Positions 48,022 to 60,313 of a stretch of 64,000 bases of DNA are shown here, piece by piece. A program made the position numbers and the translations under genes. Source of the DNA: Salvator merianae (Eukaryota > Chordata > Lepidosauria > Squamata > Teiidae); assembly GCA_003586115.2 (NCBI GenBank), contig QVOM02000025.1:47326229-47390228 (forward strand). Direction: 5' to 3'. A model generated the notes under the pieces. That model saw only the letters and a program-made list of their open reading frames with translations. It was not told the DNA's origin and did no database searches. Numbering within the stretch: the first letter of the stretch is position 1; every line of letters starts with the position of its first letter.

Positions 48022-48485
48022 ATCTGCTAAGGAAGGGCTCTAGACTAAGGGAGCCTGCCCCCCTTCCTCAACCTGATGTCGTCCCTGCCTGAGACCTGCA
48101 CTCTCCAAGACAGCTGGAGGGCTGCACACCGTGGAGTGGGATGCTCCTACTGCATCCCTGGAGGCCTCATTCTCATGCCTATCTCTCTCTCTGCTTCTCC
48201 AGGTCTGCTGCCTTGGCTTCAAGGGAAGAAATCTATACCCTGAGAGCCAGGAACTCACTGCACCAGGAGGCAGATAATCATAAATATGACACTCATATGC
48301 CCCCCTTCTCCTGCTAGCTATCTACCTTCATTCTCTTATATTATTTAAATTGTTTATTTAAAAAAATAAATTATATTAGTTTTAGTTACTGTTTAGATTA
48401 TCTTTCTTTTTTCTTTGAATTATTTAAATTCTTACTTTAGGGTAAGCTACTATTTGAATTATTTTACTTGAATTAAAAAAAGGTG

Positions 48486-48503
48486 TTAGGGTTAGGGTTA
48501 GGG
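48486..48503. repeat. Three tandem TTAGGG units (interstitial telomere-like)
   Basis: Three perfect vertebrate telomere hexamers are followed by a degenerate GATAGT. It lies about 225 bases beyond the 5' end of the antisense CR1. Confidence 0.85.
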
Positions 48504-48552
48504 ATAGTAAAGCTACTGCATTACAACTGGAACCTAGAGTAAGGATGAGGCT

Positions 48553-48597
48553 CATGCTCATTGTGAATGTGAGTGTGAGCATGAGTGTGAGTGTGAC
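48553..48597. repeat. Degenerate hexamer repeat (GTGAGT/GTGAAT/GAGCAT)
   Basis: About seven imperfect hexamers are present in tandem. Confidence 0.8.
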
Positions 48598-49486
48598 TTT
48601 GGAGCAAATAGGCTGCTTCTGCAACACATGTTTTGGTCCATGATACAGAACCCAATTCTGATCTAGATCATTCAGTCTCTGACTAATACTAGAGCAGTGG
48701 ATGCCAGTGAACACCAGAGAAAATCTGCTCCACTATGGTCTCTGAAGTTTCATGTCAAGGAGATTAGTGCAGTGCACAGAAAGCCACTCACGTGCAGAAT
48801 CATTTACAGGATGCACCCCACCCAGTGTTCTGGTGCCTGATCAAGCGGATGCTGGGAGGTCACCGTGGTAGCAGGCTGCAAGTGTTGAGCAGGTGCCATG
48901 GTGACTGGGAGTCCCACACAGTGCACAGGCACCATGCAGATTGTGCCTGCATGCTGGACCTCTCACTGTAGTACCATCGGGCCTACCCAATCAGGTCTGT
49001 GGTGCCCCAATTGGGCACATGCAGGCCAATTGGGGCAGCCTGATTCCAATCAAGACAAAGTTTCTCACAGACTGCAATGTGACTTGCACGTGACTGGCAA
49101 AAAAAGTATGTATCCCCATATTGACAAGACTTTCAGACTGATTGCAATGCTGAACATACTGATGCTACATGGGAAGCCAATCCAACATATCCAAATAAGA
49201 TTTTTATACATCCTGCGATATTGAACACACAGATGTTAACTTTTCGCACATGAAGGTAAAGTTCTTCCTCAGGTTGTAATGGTGAAACTCACTTCTTCCA
49301 GTATATCACAATACTTCAAACATTCTGATGCCAAACAAGATGCTTACACACTCCCCACACACCATCTACAAAAATTCAGTGTCAAATCCTGGTAGGAAAA
49401 ACTCTTGTCTCATACTGTCGATTGTATGGTTCCTGATGCAGCTTCAGAGAATGAAGCTCCCATTTCAGTTTGGCTTGCACAAATCT

Positions 49487-49557
49487 TTCTTTCCCTCTTT
49501 CCCTCTTTCCCTCTTTCCCTCCCTCCCTCCTCCCTCCCTCCCTCCCTCCCTCTCTTT
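49487..49557. repeat. (CTTT)(CCCT)n pyrimidine repeat
   Basis: CCCTCTTT units give way to CCCT units. The tract is homopyrimidine on the plus strand. Confidence 0.95.
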
Positions 49558-50210
49558 TTCATTATCCTAATGGTTAAGTTTAAAGACTCTCCCCATAGTG
49601 GTGAACTTTTGTCTTTGACTTGGTTCAGCACTTTTATTCTTCAAGCACAGGATGACTCTCCTACTTTTTGCCTTTGCATCTGCAGGTGGTGCTGCCTTGC
49701 TGCCAACACATGTTAGAACCATCTTTTCGATCCCCTAAAATAGTCAAAAAATGAGGGGTGTGTGTGCAACCCCCCCCCCCCCAATCTGTACAGGAGAAAT
49801 TGTGCAGTTTTTTGGCACATAGCAAAAAAAAAAACATGCACAAAATGGCACACACTTGCACAAATTCCAAAAGCACTCTGCACATTTGTGTGCGCGCATG
49901 CACATGCACACGCACACGCACACACACACAAGCATTCTACAGTCACTTAGAAACACAATCACTCAATCATCAATCACAACATAGATACACTACAGCATGC
50001 AAGCTAAAACACTCAGAACATAAAAGCAGTAAGTCAAACCCCACCAAGATAACCAAAACCACCCACAGAACACACACTAGTGACTCACTCCATTCCATTC
50101 CATATCCCCATACACTGCATGCAAAAGCACACAAAGATACACAAAAACAGTCAAGACTAAACCAAAGCTCATTCAAACTCACAAAGACACATTCAAAAGG
50201 CGTTTTCTTT

Positions 50211-50262
<52 letters not shown>

Positions 50263-52348
50263 TTCTTTCTTTTTTTTAGGGAACCATGCTAGGCACCTTC
50301 TTCATTGCCAAAGGGGAAGTGAGAAAATGGATGTTGGACCAGGAATAAGGTCTCAGCACACTGCAGGAGTCACCTCTGACCTCTGCCTTTGATGGCAAAA
50401 TGTGTTATAGGAAATCACACAAAAGAATTAAGAGATCCATGGTCACAATTTGTAAACTGCATTATGGTGAATCAATGCTGTGAGATTTTTCTTTAGAAGT
50501 GAATGAAGTTACTCTACCTCTGGTTCTATGGTTCTTCTACCCTGAACTTGGTGGCGAGTTATCTTTTTTAAATCTCTATTCTTGATGCTTGTATTTTTTA
50601 CTTGACTATAATATTATTTTTATGTCTAACGTTGTTATATTCACCTTTCTGGCTTACAAACTTCAGACTGTATTTTCTGATACAGTCCCTGAAAGTCTTT
50701 GCTACTCTTGAGGAGACTTCCTACTTCCAAGGAGACTTTCACATTGCTTTTCTTTCACCTTCATCCTGCAATCATCAACCCAGTCAAGCATCTAACCAAA
50801 TTTCTTTGCTGGTCGGTTTTTGCCTTCCCAGTTCCTAGTCAAAACTATAATCTGGTGCTGATAACTTGTCTTTTTTCCTGAGTCATATTAATATCTGCTG
50901 GATACACATACTGGACAGGATCTGTCATTGGCTAAATCAATTACGCTACTAGTTTAAAAGAGGTTCAGAATTGCCTCTAATATTTTACCTTGCTTTATTA
51001 TTAAAAACTATTAAGAAACTGTTTGACTATTTATAAAGGGAAGCTGAAAGCATTTGATACACTTGGATCTAATTCTGTCCATGGTATCAAATCATCAGCA
51101 GTTAACTTTTAAATTCTGTTTGAAATTTCAAAGTTTGAAGAAAAGTGGTAATTCCTGGAGAATAATAAAAGTGTGTCTGTGTGTCTGTGTATTCTTGTCC
51201 TCATAGCGGAACACACAAGGCTGGTTAGAGGTATGAAATTGTGGCCATACTGTATATTCTATATATTTTAAGTAGAAATGGTTGTCTTATTTTACCTGGG
51301 CTTTTGTTCATATTATTCTACATAGGTTTGTGAACATTTACATTTATTGCATCTACATCAATTTTCTTCTTTCTTTGCTCAAGGAAATGACATCTGTTGC
51401 AATTCTGTGGAGCTAGAGGATGCCACGTTACCGATCTGTCCAGAAACATAAAACTTTTCACGCATCTGTTTCTCTAACAATTGTACATCAGATATTCTAT
51501 CTTTTTTTAATACTTAACAAACTATTTAAAAGTTATATCTACGAAGTCATAGTATTAAAAGGAACACGGAATAAACTATGTACTGCAACTCTAGGCATTT
51601 TAATATGAATATTTCATCTAGCAATCAAATGTACTGTGCTTATTGCTTTTTATTGCAGCACAGATTGCAAAAATTGTATTCTTCTCTTACATAGCATCAA
51701 GAAGCTATTTTCTCCAGCAGCTGCTCATAATTTTGGATTGTTACAATTCTTAGTACAAAGAAAGCTAGTCCCATGTTGGATCCTGATGATGAAAAGATTC
51801 CAGGTTCCTGGTTCGTTCAGTTAGTGTTTGCTTCTGTCAGGTTAAAGATGTTTAAATTGGTACCAAATGGCCTGCCAGCCTATAAAAGCTACAAGACAAA
51901 CACACATTAAAGTGTCTTTCATTGTTTTCAGTTTCACTCATTTCTTTCTTTGAATCTATCACATCATAACCTTGTCTACACTTTTCCATCCATCAACAAA
52001 CTTACTAAGCATCATTTCTCTTAAGTTAGGTTTAAATTTAAAGCCTGGCAACTATTATTTACATGTACATTATTACTTTGCTTTTCCATTTTTTTATATT
52101 TTTTTTAGAAAACAAAATAATACAAAAATGTTACTTGGAAGACTTTTCCTTAAATTAGAATGTGTAACTTAAACTTATTAATTCTCAGTGTTAAAATCAG
52201 AATATAGTGGAAATAGACATTTTCATCAAGTATTTAATATTCTGGATGCTATCCAGAATTTGAGATGACCCTGAAGATAATAAGATTATTCTGTTTCTTT
52301 GTATCTGGTATTTCACCTGATGAAACCTCTTATTCCAGGGCTTAGCAA
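49558..52348. other. Unassigned stretch with simple repeats
   Basis: It holds a C14 run (about 49770), a CA-rich run (about 49905-49930), and the (CTTT)n at 50204. A frame of 173 codons at 49758-50279 runs through these repeats and is an artefact. Nothing else is recognised. Confidence 0.4.
50204..50275. repeat. (CTTT)n microsatellite
   Basis: About 17 tetranucleotide units end in a T-rich tract. Confidence 0.97.
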
Positions 52349-52413
52349 AACAATAAGAAAAGGAAAAAGAAAAAGAAAAAGAAAAAGAAAAACAAAAAGA
52401 AAAAGAAAAAGTA
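52349..52413. repeat. (GAAAAA)n repeat
   Basis: About ten hexamers with one C substitution. The minus frame across it gives only Phe/Ser. Confidence 0.95.
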
Positions 52414-52555
52414 AGAAAATTGGAAGTAGCTGCTTCATAGGTAACTAGATTCAACTGATGTGAATGTTCTCATTCTGGCTGCTTCCTTGCAAATAAACTA
52501 ATGTGGTGGTTTCTATACTTGAAGATTATTACTTTAAATTATTAGGACTGCTCAG

Positions 52556-52556
<1 letters not shown>

Positions 52557-52594
<38 letters not shown>
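52557..52594. repeat. (CA)n microsatellite
   Basis: About 18 CA units. Confidence 0.97.
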
Positions 52595-52597
<3 letters not shown>

Positions 52598-53084
52598 CCT
52601 TTCGTATTATTAACACTGGCAGTTTTGGAGACCTGACCTAATAGTCCCATATGTAACAACTTCTTCATGAAAAGTGAAAATATATATGCACATATGCATA
52701 AAAGATGCATACTCCTAGACATGCAGAGATCGCAAAATGATAGCCTTACAAGGTTACTTACCTTCAATAGTAAAAACAGAGTAATTGTAGTTGAAAGACA
52801 GTGACATTATTTGAAACAGAGCTGAAGCATGGTTAACAATCTATTTGTTGCAGGACAGGACACTCCCATTTGCTGATTTTCTACCCTGCAGAGAAACCAG
52901 ATCTCAGGCTTACTTGCCTGCATTAGAGGAAGAAGACAGACTATATCTATATATCCATATAGATATAGATATATGGGTAATATAGACTGAATTAGAGCCC
53001 ATGAAAAGAGGCTTCTAAATTCACCAGCAAAGAGTTTTCCATAATCTTGACAGGTCTTAAGGACAATAACATTTATCTATTTAC
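52595..53084. other. Unassigned stretch
   Basis: An imperfect inverted repeat of TATATC/GATATA units lies at about 52941-52975. No gene is supported. Confidence 0.4.
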
Positions 53085-54250
53085 AGTTGCAGTAAAAACA
53101 TTCAACTGCCACTGCAAATTAGGTTTATTTGCAGAATGTACAAACTGTCAGTTGTTTGCAAAAAAAACCCAATCAAATGAGAACAATGTAAATAGCTCAA
53201 CACAACTAATATAACAAATGGTTTCTCCAAATTCAATACAGAATGCCACTGTTAATGACTACTGCAGTCTCAACCCCCTGAATAGAATCCCTCATAAGAG
53301 CACACATGTGTAAATCAGGCATTGTCTCAAGCACACCTGATGTGAACTAATCAAGGGCTTCATTAGTTGCATCAGGTATGCTTGAGATAAAACACATCAA
53401 ATACCTGGACTGGCTAGGGCTTTGTTGACTGTGACATTTGATGTCATGTTAAAAGTATGTCTAAGTCAAGAGTGTGGTCCAAAAAGGTAAGAGAAGAGAT
53501 CATTCCCTTGCACCAACAAGGGAAGAGATACAAAAAGATAGCAAAGACACTGAATGTTCCTAGAGATACAGTAGGAAGCAGAGATTACAAGTTCAAAGTT
53601 AAAGGAATAGTGGCTACACTACCTGGACATGAAAGAAAGAGAAAGCTATCAGCAGCTGCCACTGGATTCATGAGGAGGCAGATGGTCAAAAAACTATGAA
53701 TGACTGCAAAAGACTTGCAGAAAGATTTGGTGGCAGGCACTGACATTTCCATTTGCACAGTAAGGCATATACTAAATGCTGAAGGTCATCATGCCCAAAT
53801 TCCAAGACATACACCTCTACAGACCCAAAAGCACAAGAAAAGTGGACTTCAATATGCTCAAAACCAAAAAAAAATAAGCCATATAAGTTTGAGGTTTCTA
53901 TTCTGTGGAGCAATGAAATAAATCTGGAACTTTTCAAGCCTATGGATCAGCAGTATGTCTGGAGGAGGAAGACTGAAGCATATGCTGAAAAGAACACCCT
54001 GCCTACAGTGAACCATGGTGGGGGCTCTTTGATTCTCTAGGGCTGCTTTGCTTCCTCTGGCACTGGAAACCTGCAGCATGTGGATTGCATGATGGATTCA
54101 CTCAAGAATCAGAAAATCCTAGGAAAAAGAGTTATACCTTCTGTGAGGACACTGAACCTTGGATGTCACTGGACCTTCCAACAGGACCATGATCCCAAGC
54201 ATACTTCAAAGTCCACCAAGGCTTGGTTTGAAGACCAACAGTTTTCCTGT
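53085..54250 (+). mobile_element. Tc1-like DNA transposon relic, second family, 3' part lost
   Basis: The region starts at a TACAGTTGCAGTAAAAACATT terminus, has about 370 bases of leader, then a transposase reading to about 54245. The C-terminal SPDLNPIENLW block and the right inverted repeat are missing. The sequence after 54250 is unrelated as far as I can tell. It is a different Tc1 lineage from the 28775 element. Confidence 0.8.
53457..54245 (+). pseudogene. Tc1-like transposase pseudogene
   Basis: The frame opens with an ATG and MSKSRVWSKKVREEIIPLHQ, then GKRYKKIAKTLNVPRDTVGS, a helix-turn-helix typical of fish/frog-type Tc1. It continues TAKDLQKDLVAGTDISI and VRHILNAEGHHAQIPR, then WSNEINLELFKPMDQQYVW, GGGSLIL, GCFASSGTGNLQ and WTFQQDHDPKHTSKSTKAW. 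Stops occur at 53697 and about 53877. The first catalytic Asp is replaced by Asn (WSNE), the second (QQD) is kept, and the third acidic residue is lost with the 3' end. Confidence 0.9.
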
Positions 54251-55841
54251 TTTTAGAAAAAGCAAGAAAGCTAAACACAAGCAAGTTCTAGTTAAGGAAA
54301 CTGATACTATTAAGGATTACAAAGAAGCCTAAAGATGAGTATTTGGAAACTCAGACAAGACTATTGACTCAGTAAACATCTGCAAGGAATCTCAAGCAGA
54401 AGGACAATAGAATTCTTCCAAAAACAGTTTTAAGCAGTACTACAGAGGATGTCTTGAGTAAAGGTCACCAGAAAACTCATTAACTCTCATTAACATTCAC
54501 AAATTTCAGTACAGGTGTATTTCGTCACCACTGTACCTATGCCAGAGTGACAGAAATAGATCAAATAGGGACATAGGGACACAAACACCTACATCACATC
54601 TAGCCACATGTTTCTCAGAATCCCCTACTTGGAAAATGAAGTGCCAACTAAGGCAAAACCCTGCTGAGGCACAAACCTCTGGACATTAGATAGATACTGT
54701 GCAATTGGTTTATTATTGGTATTCAGGCTTGAAGTACAGAATTATGATCAGAAAACCTGAGATTTCTGTATCAGGCCATATCAAAGATTTAAAAACAACA
54801 ACAACAACTTTTAAAATACAAGTCTCCATTCTGGCAAGATTGCAGAACAAGTTGTTTATCTGCAGAGCAGAAGTTGAGGAAATCTGCATTTGCAGAAAAT
54901 GGCCAGATAGGAAATAATCTATTTATCTCTGCAAGTACAACTGTGAATAAATTCTATGAAGAAAACAAAGCACTAAAGAATAAGAGCTATTTGGCAACAG
55001 TAAATATCAAAGAGATTTTTATCTGGAATGCTGGATAGCGTTAATGCATTGAGGTTGAAACTATTGTTCCTAGTCTGATTGAATTATTGTCTGCAGTGGA
55101 GCCAAGCCATCAACTCGGATGGGTAACTAAACTCCTCTTTGTCCTGCAGCCAGAACTTCTTGAGTCACATACCTCCTTTGTCCCTTTTCCAGCTATTCCT
55201 ATAGGCCCCACCTCATGGGTTGTACCTTCTCTTTCTTTAATTTTCCTGCCTCTCTTTCTGCCTTAAGATTGTCATTCACCTGAATGGAACCTCCAGCCCC
55301 CACCCCTGGATTGTAGGTTCTGGGACTCTGCCTTCATATATATAGAAAATAAAAGACACCAGGAGCAGCTCTCTCTCTCTCCTCCCCTGATCTTCTATCC
55401 AGAAAAGAAGAAGTAGTTCTCTGTGAACATTGCTCCCAAGTCCGGATTCACATCAACGAGTATGAGAACAAACTGCCCTGCTTAGGTTAAAAGCTCCTGG
55501 ATAGGTTAGGTACTATTTTTAAGTCAAGTTCTTTCCTTCCTCTTCTTTGTGTCTTCCAAACTGCCAACTTTCACCTCAGATATTTTTTTCCTGTGCCAAG
55601 CTACTGTACCTTATTTGGTTTGCTTTGTGCCTATGCTATTCATTGGGATTCTCTTTTGCTTGCATTTTTTATCTCATTGAAGCACTCTGTACAGCGTCTA
55701 CCAGAAATTGCCATTTTCCTCTTTCGATGCTGCTATCTCAACAAAACTTTCCTTTATTGAAAAAGCTGCCTTTTGGAGTCTATTTATATGGTTAGACTAG
55801 CTAATTTTCCCACATAATACATGTGTCTAGACTATGATTGG
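54251..55841. other. Unassigned stretch
   Basis: No supported gene. A TATATATAG/AATAAAA cluster at 55338-55352 beside a (CT)n run at 55369-55382 resembles a promoter or poly(A) region, but no element ends were found. Confidence 0.35.
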
Positions 55842-56188
55842 TAGGGATGTGCAAATTTCTATTCACATTTGAAAATTGGAATGAAATTTTATTTTTGCAA
55901 ATGTTCACGTTGAAACTAAAATGACTTTTTGTTATTTACTATTTTCAGTCTAAAACAAAAAAGTCTAATTCTTTCTGAAAATGAAATTCATTGATTTTTT
56001 TCATTTTTCACATTTTTCACTGTGTTTAAACAATGAAAATGGCATTGAATGGCATTTTTAATAGGAAAGCATTGAGAAAAATGCAAAAATGAATGCAAAA
56101 ATGCATTTTTGACAACAAAATTCACTTATGAAGCAGAATTGCAGATTTCTGTTCAGAAACTTTTTTTTTTTTTTTCTGCACATCCCTA
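55842..56188. mobile_element. hAT-like non-autonomous element
   Basis: Both ends read TAGGGATGTGCA (12 identical bases in inverted orientation). The 347-bp interior is rich in AAAATG/CATTTT motifs and matches the fragment at 19457. No convincing 8-bp duplication flanks it, so the flanks have diverged or recombined. No coding sequence. Confidence 0.75.
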
Positions 56189-57764
56189 GTGGAAATTTTG
56201 TTTTGCAGCATCAAAACTGATACAGTTGGAAAGTACTAACCACGTACACCATACACTTCCAAATCCATTGGCAGGATCAAAGGTTCCCACTATAAAGGTA
56301 GTCATTTCCCAAGCGGTGATGCTCCTGCTTTTATCTCAAGTGACTTTTGATAACTGATTCAATCAAGGCTGTGGCAATAGCATGCTGGTTCACAGAGTAT
56401 TTCCATGAAGGTGGTGGGACGGGTCAAGTCTCAAAGGAAGCTCTTTGAAATGTGTTCTAAGTCCAGTCAAATAATTTCCCCACTTTCATGGCCTTGTACA
56501 AATGAGCTAAAAGACATCATTTTTTAATGTGTACATCCACCCCTTTTCAACAGAAGCCACAAATGTTCTGTATATACAATCAAGATTAGTCATTTCTGAT
56601 GTTCACTAGACATCTATGGCCAGTCTTCATGGAGCTACAGATGTTATTGTTATGCATTTGCCATTCTCCAACATATTAATTTACACATGCCTGACAATGA
56701 AGACATCTTGGTGTTTTTTGTTAGATTTCTTCTTGTGATCTCTTAAGTGTCTTCTTGATGTCTTTGTTTTAGGTTGTCTGTAAGTAAATGCATTGCATAC
56801 ATTAGGTCAGAGTGGCAGTTTACTTTGCTTATTTATATAGTTGAGTTTGTACAAGAACATAGCCATGAACACGAGTTTATTATCTTATTATCATACCTGT
56901 CTCCTTCTTAATCTCACACTATTTTGAATATAATTTAAATGTACATCTTTCACTGGCAAGACATTTCTGTGGCTGCTGACTTCCTTTTCAATCTGGCATA
57001 CATAAGCCATTTTTCATGAGGATAATGCATATGTTGGCATCCTAGAACTGAAGAGTCTATGTAGCCAATTCTTTCTATTATAGGGTGTGTGTTTTTTCTG
57101 TTCACTAAAAATACCTTCTCCTTTATACTGAATGTTCTTGGCCATTTTTCATGAGTCTTGTGGCTTTCAAGTCAATTTACCAGCCTTTTAAAGTGTGGTT
57201 CTTTGTGGCTTTCAAAGTGACCATCCCAAACTTGACCTGTTAACTCTACAGTTACATCCTTAACTTCCTATTTTGCCTTGTCAACTTGTTTCCTCCTTTT
57301 CAGTCAGTATTTTTAATGAGGTTTTATTTTAGCTGCCCTATGCTTAAAAATAAATGAAAACAAGCCACATTCTTGCTTTCTTTACTTTGCTTCTCCTGCA
57401 TTTATATGGAAAAGTACTTTTATTTCTCATTCTCTTCCTACTTGGATTTCTTTCCTGGAATTATATTCAATCATTAGTTTGAATTTCAGTGTTAGATCTG
57501 AGTTTGGCATGGTGTCAAGAAACAATATAATTCTGGAAGGTTGCAAAGCAATAATGTTGCTATGTGATTTTGTTTCATTTATTTTCCTTTCACATACAGC
57601 TACTCCATGAAACAGTTTCTTGCATGGCATTTATATCTCCTGCATCTTCACTGCTGAACCTTATGTTGTGACACAGTAGTCACAATGTGCTGCTAGTTTA
57701 GATTTCAGTGTTTATGTAATCTCCGAAGTGAAATCTTATATGATTCTGATAGGCAGAATCCAGA
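56189..57764. other. Unassigned stretch
   Basis: No gene or named repeat was recognised. The only frames are short and lack motifs. Confidence 0.4.
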
Positions 57765-57868
57765 TCGTGCCTTTTTAGCACTGTGAATGTTCTATAAGGG
57801 TTATGAGCTATAAGGTTATGAGCAATCCTGTTCCTTATGGAACATTCAGTGTGCAGGAAAAGTGTGCT
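57765..57868. repeat. Foldback repeat, MITE-like
   Basis: GCACTGTGAATGTTCTATAAGG on the left pairs with the reverse complement of the right arm (GCACACTGAATGTTCCATAAGG) at about 19 of 22 positions, around a loop of about 25 bases. The outer bases (CCTTTTTAGCACTG) recall the Harbinger-like terminus. Confidence 0.5.
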
Positions 57869-58199
57869 ATCCACATTGGGACCATTTCCTGTGATTGATG
57901 CCCCCCTGTTTATCAAGACTGCAGCTGGGATTCCCTAGCTGCAATCTTGATGGCCAGGAGATAGTAGCAGTATGTAGATTACATGGCATTATATTAAAAT
58001 AGTATTACAAGCATAGTGTTATTCTTAATATGCAAGAGAGGAGCACTACCTTATAGCACTCTTCCCCCTCATGTGTGGATATTGCCTAGGTTACATTACC
58101 AAGCTGACTTTCTTCTATTACTAGACCAATGACAGATTAGTTTGCAAGTTCTTTCAGTCCCAAACCTTGGATTGTCAATATATGATTTAGTAAATGGTG
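57869..58199. other. Unassigned stretch
   Basis: Nothing recognised. Confidence 0.4.
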
Positions 58200-58352
58200 G
58201 GATTCCTTGAAAGGACATTTTTAGGAAGTTGAGAAAGCATTGCCTCCATCTAGAATGTCTAGAAGATAATGGTGGCCCAATATATGAAACAGGATGCAGG
58301 ACTAGATGGGCCGTAGCCTGATCCAGCAGGGCTCCTCTTATGTTCTTATGTT
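58200..58352 (+). mobile_element. CR1 LINE 3' end
   Basis: It ends with 'ggactagatgggcc', 'tgatccagcagggctcctc' and a TTATGTTCTTATG tail. This is the same 3' UTR subfamily as the antisense CR1 at 44337. No coding part remains. Confidence 0.8.
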
Positions 58353-59920
58353 GTTATCTTTCCTTGTTTGGAATGTCTCATAGGCCTTACTTAAAATAAC
58401 AGTCTTTTAAACTTGTATGTTCAATTTGTACATCCATTCTTATTACTTAGCATCTACATTGGTTGTCATCTTTCTCCTATGATTAGTTTGTCTTGGCTTT
58501 TGCCTTTATTTTTTAAGTCACAGCTATCATTTTCTAGCAGTTTGCTTCTTGTAATCTGTCAGCAGAGTGCTAACATTTTTGACCAAAACAGAAGACTTCT
58601 GACACACTAGAAGTATATTTTCTGTCTAGAAATCTTTTTTAATTTATTGTCATTGGTGAATGATGCATATTGTGTGGGAGAACAGAGAATAAGGCAATAA
58701 AGGAATTTGTAGCAGGTAGAACTAATGGTGAGACATGGAAGCAGCTTCCAAATGGCCAGCACCTGTCAGGAAACATAGGATTGACTGGGTCAAACTGTCC
58801 TGGCAGGGTATCCCTCTTGGGGAGAGCTCTAGCCAAATGGCCTTGAGCCTGGAGTGTTTCTCAGCATGAAGACTCATATCGGAAAGCACTCCAACAGGAA
58901 ACCACTTTAAAACAGATTCTGAGCTTTCTTACAGATATCTGGACTGGCATATGCAGAATGCAGCGCTATTTCTCCAGACTCTGAAAATGGAGCATTGGTA
59001 ACACAGCACAGAAATCTTTTATCCCCAGCCTCCAAAGTTAGGACAAGTCTAGCAGACTGCAGAGAATTAGTGAGATGTTCTTTGCTGCTTTTCCTTTTCT
59101 GTCCTGAATTGCTTGATTCTGAACAGGAAACAAGCTGTGTTCTGCACCCATGAACGGAATGTGAAAGCTGACTAAAAGACTTCAGTCTTGTGAAAACCCA
59201 TTTGAAAAAATGGTCTCGCTGAACACAGTGACATCTATACATGCCACTCCTCCACTGAAACAAACAAATAGAAAAGGAAGAGTGCCCTCAAGCACTGAGC
59301 TACAGTGAGTTGTGAAGCACTGTTCACTCTGCCCTTGTGATACAATGTGTGGCATCGAAACTTCAACTATTAATACAGACATTAACTGTAGCAGAAATAA
59401 AACATGAAACAAAATTCCATAGCTACATAGGATTACATAGGTCAGTAAAATGCAGGTAAGGGGAGGAATGAGGGGATTCTCAAACTATTTTACTTTGCAG
59501 ATCAATTCATTTTAGCACACAGAATATGCTGTGTAATAAAACAGTTATATGGTTCTGGCTACTTCTGGGTAGGGTATTTCCTCCCTAACAGAGTGTAGTT
59601 ACCAAACTTTACCCCTCTTGTGTTCCCTCATAAAAATCAAGAGTTAACTGTTGGGTCATGAAAAGGACTGATTTCATCTGGATGACATTAAATTTTGCAG
59701 CTGTGAAGTTTCTGGCCTTTCCAGTTAACTGTTGGACTGGAAAAGACACTGGAAGTAGCCAATTTGGGCCTGAGGCTAAACTAGGACACATAGAAATTGT
59801 CCCTTGCAACTTCCCACTTCTGCCACTATGACTCAATATGGCAAAGTAGGAAGTGAATGAAGGCACAACCTTCCTTCAGAGTTATTCAAGGATCACCTTT
59901 TATTCATCATGTAATGCAAC
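58353..59920. other. Unassigned stretch
   Basis: Minus frames at 58907-59263 and 59609-59866 show no recognised motif. No repeat was identified. Confidence 0.4.
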
Positions 59921-60313
59921 TGGACACACACACAAAGCTAAATTCAGTGGTTAGATTTGAATCAAGCAAACAATGGTGAGTTTGGTTCAAACTCAAACCA
60001 GGTTGAACAAGCTCGATCTGGTTCAAATTAAACCTCAAACAGTTCAAAAAGAAAAAAAAAAGTTCAATCTGTTAAAAAGAACATTTAAATGCATTTTTAA
60101 AAAAAAAAAAAAAAATATTTAAAGGGTGAGATGGAATCAATTCAAACTAGTTGGAATTGATCTGAGTAGCCCAACTTGTTCAAACAGCACCTCCTAGTTT
60201 GATTCAATTTGAACCAACCTCTTTAAGGAGGAGAGTGGTTCAGTTCAACTTGAACAGGCTTGAACCACCCAGTTCAACCCAATCCAAACCTGAACCAGTT
60301 TGGCGCACCTTTA
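59921..60313. mobile_element. hAT-like non-autonomous element, degenerate left end
   Basis: AATGCAAC (59913-59920) and GATGCAAC (60314-60321) form a 7-of-8 duplication. The right end in reverse complement is TAAAGGTGCGCCAAACTGG. The left end (TGGACACACAC) is poorly conserved. The interior is dominated by 'ggttcaaa'/'ttgaacc' motifs shared with other copies. Confidence 0.6.

Larger units (their letters stand above)
44337..48260 (-). mobile_element. CR1 LINE, nearly full length, antisense, degraded
   Basis: A 3.9-kb CR1 reads on the minus strand from ORF1 (about 48258 downward) through endonuclease and reverse transcriptase to a TTAAGTTCTTG-type tail at 44337. It belongs to the subfamily with the 'ctagatgggc...tgatccagcaggg' 3' end also seen at 58290 and 27207. 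ORF1 is open for 185 codons; ORF2 has stops and frameshifts. Such long CR1 copies are rare because most are 5'-truncated. Confidence 0.93.
48261..49486. other. Unassigned, with telomere-like and GTGAGT-type repeats
   Basis: No supported gene. The tract at 48486-48503 and the minisatellite at 48553-48597 give the false Leu/Thr-rich minus frame at 48424-48714. The remainder, including the plus frame at 48898-49224, is not recognised. Confidence 0.4.

Noticed and set aside
47483..48043. 186-codon plus frame
   Set aside because: It is the antisense shadow of CR1 ORF1.
50204..50275. Regular short repeats considered as a CRISPR array
   Set aside because: All regular arrays here are microsatellites without spacers, and the window is vertebrate DNA.
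49758..50279. 173-codon plus frame
   Set aside because: It is Thr/His/Lys-rich because it reads through CA-rich and CTTT repeats.
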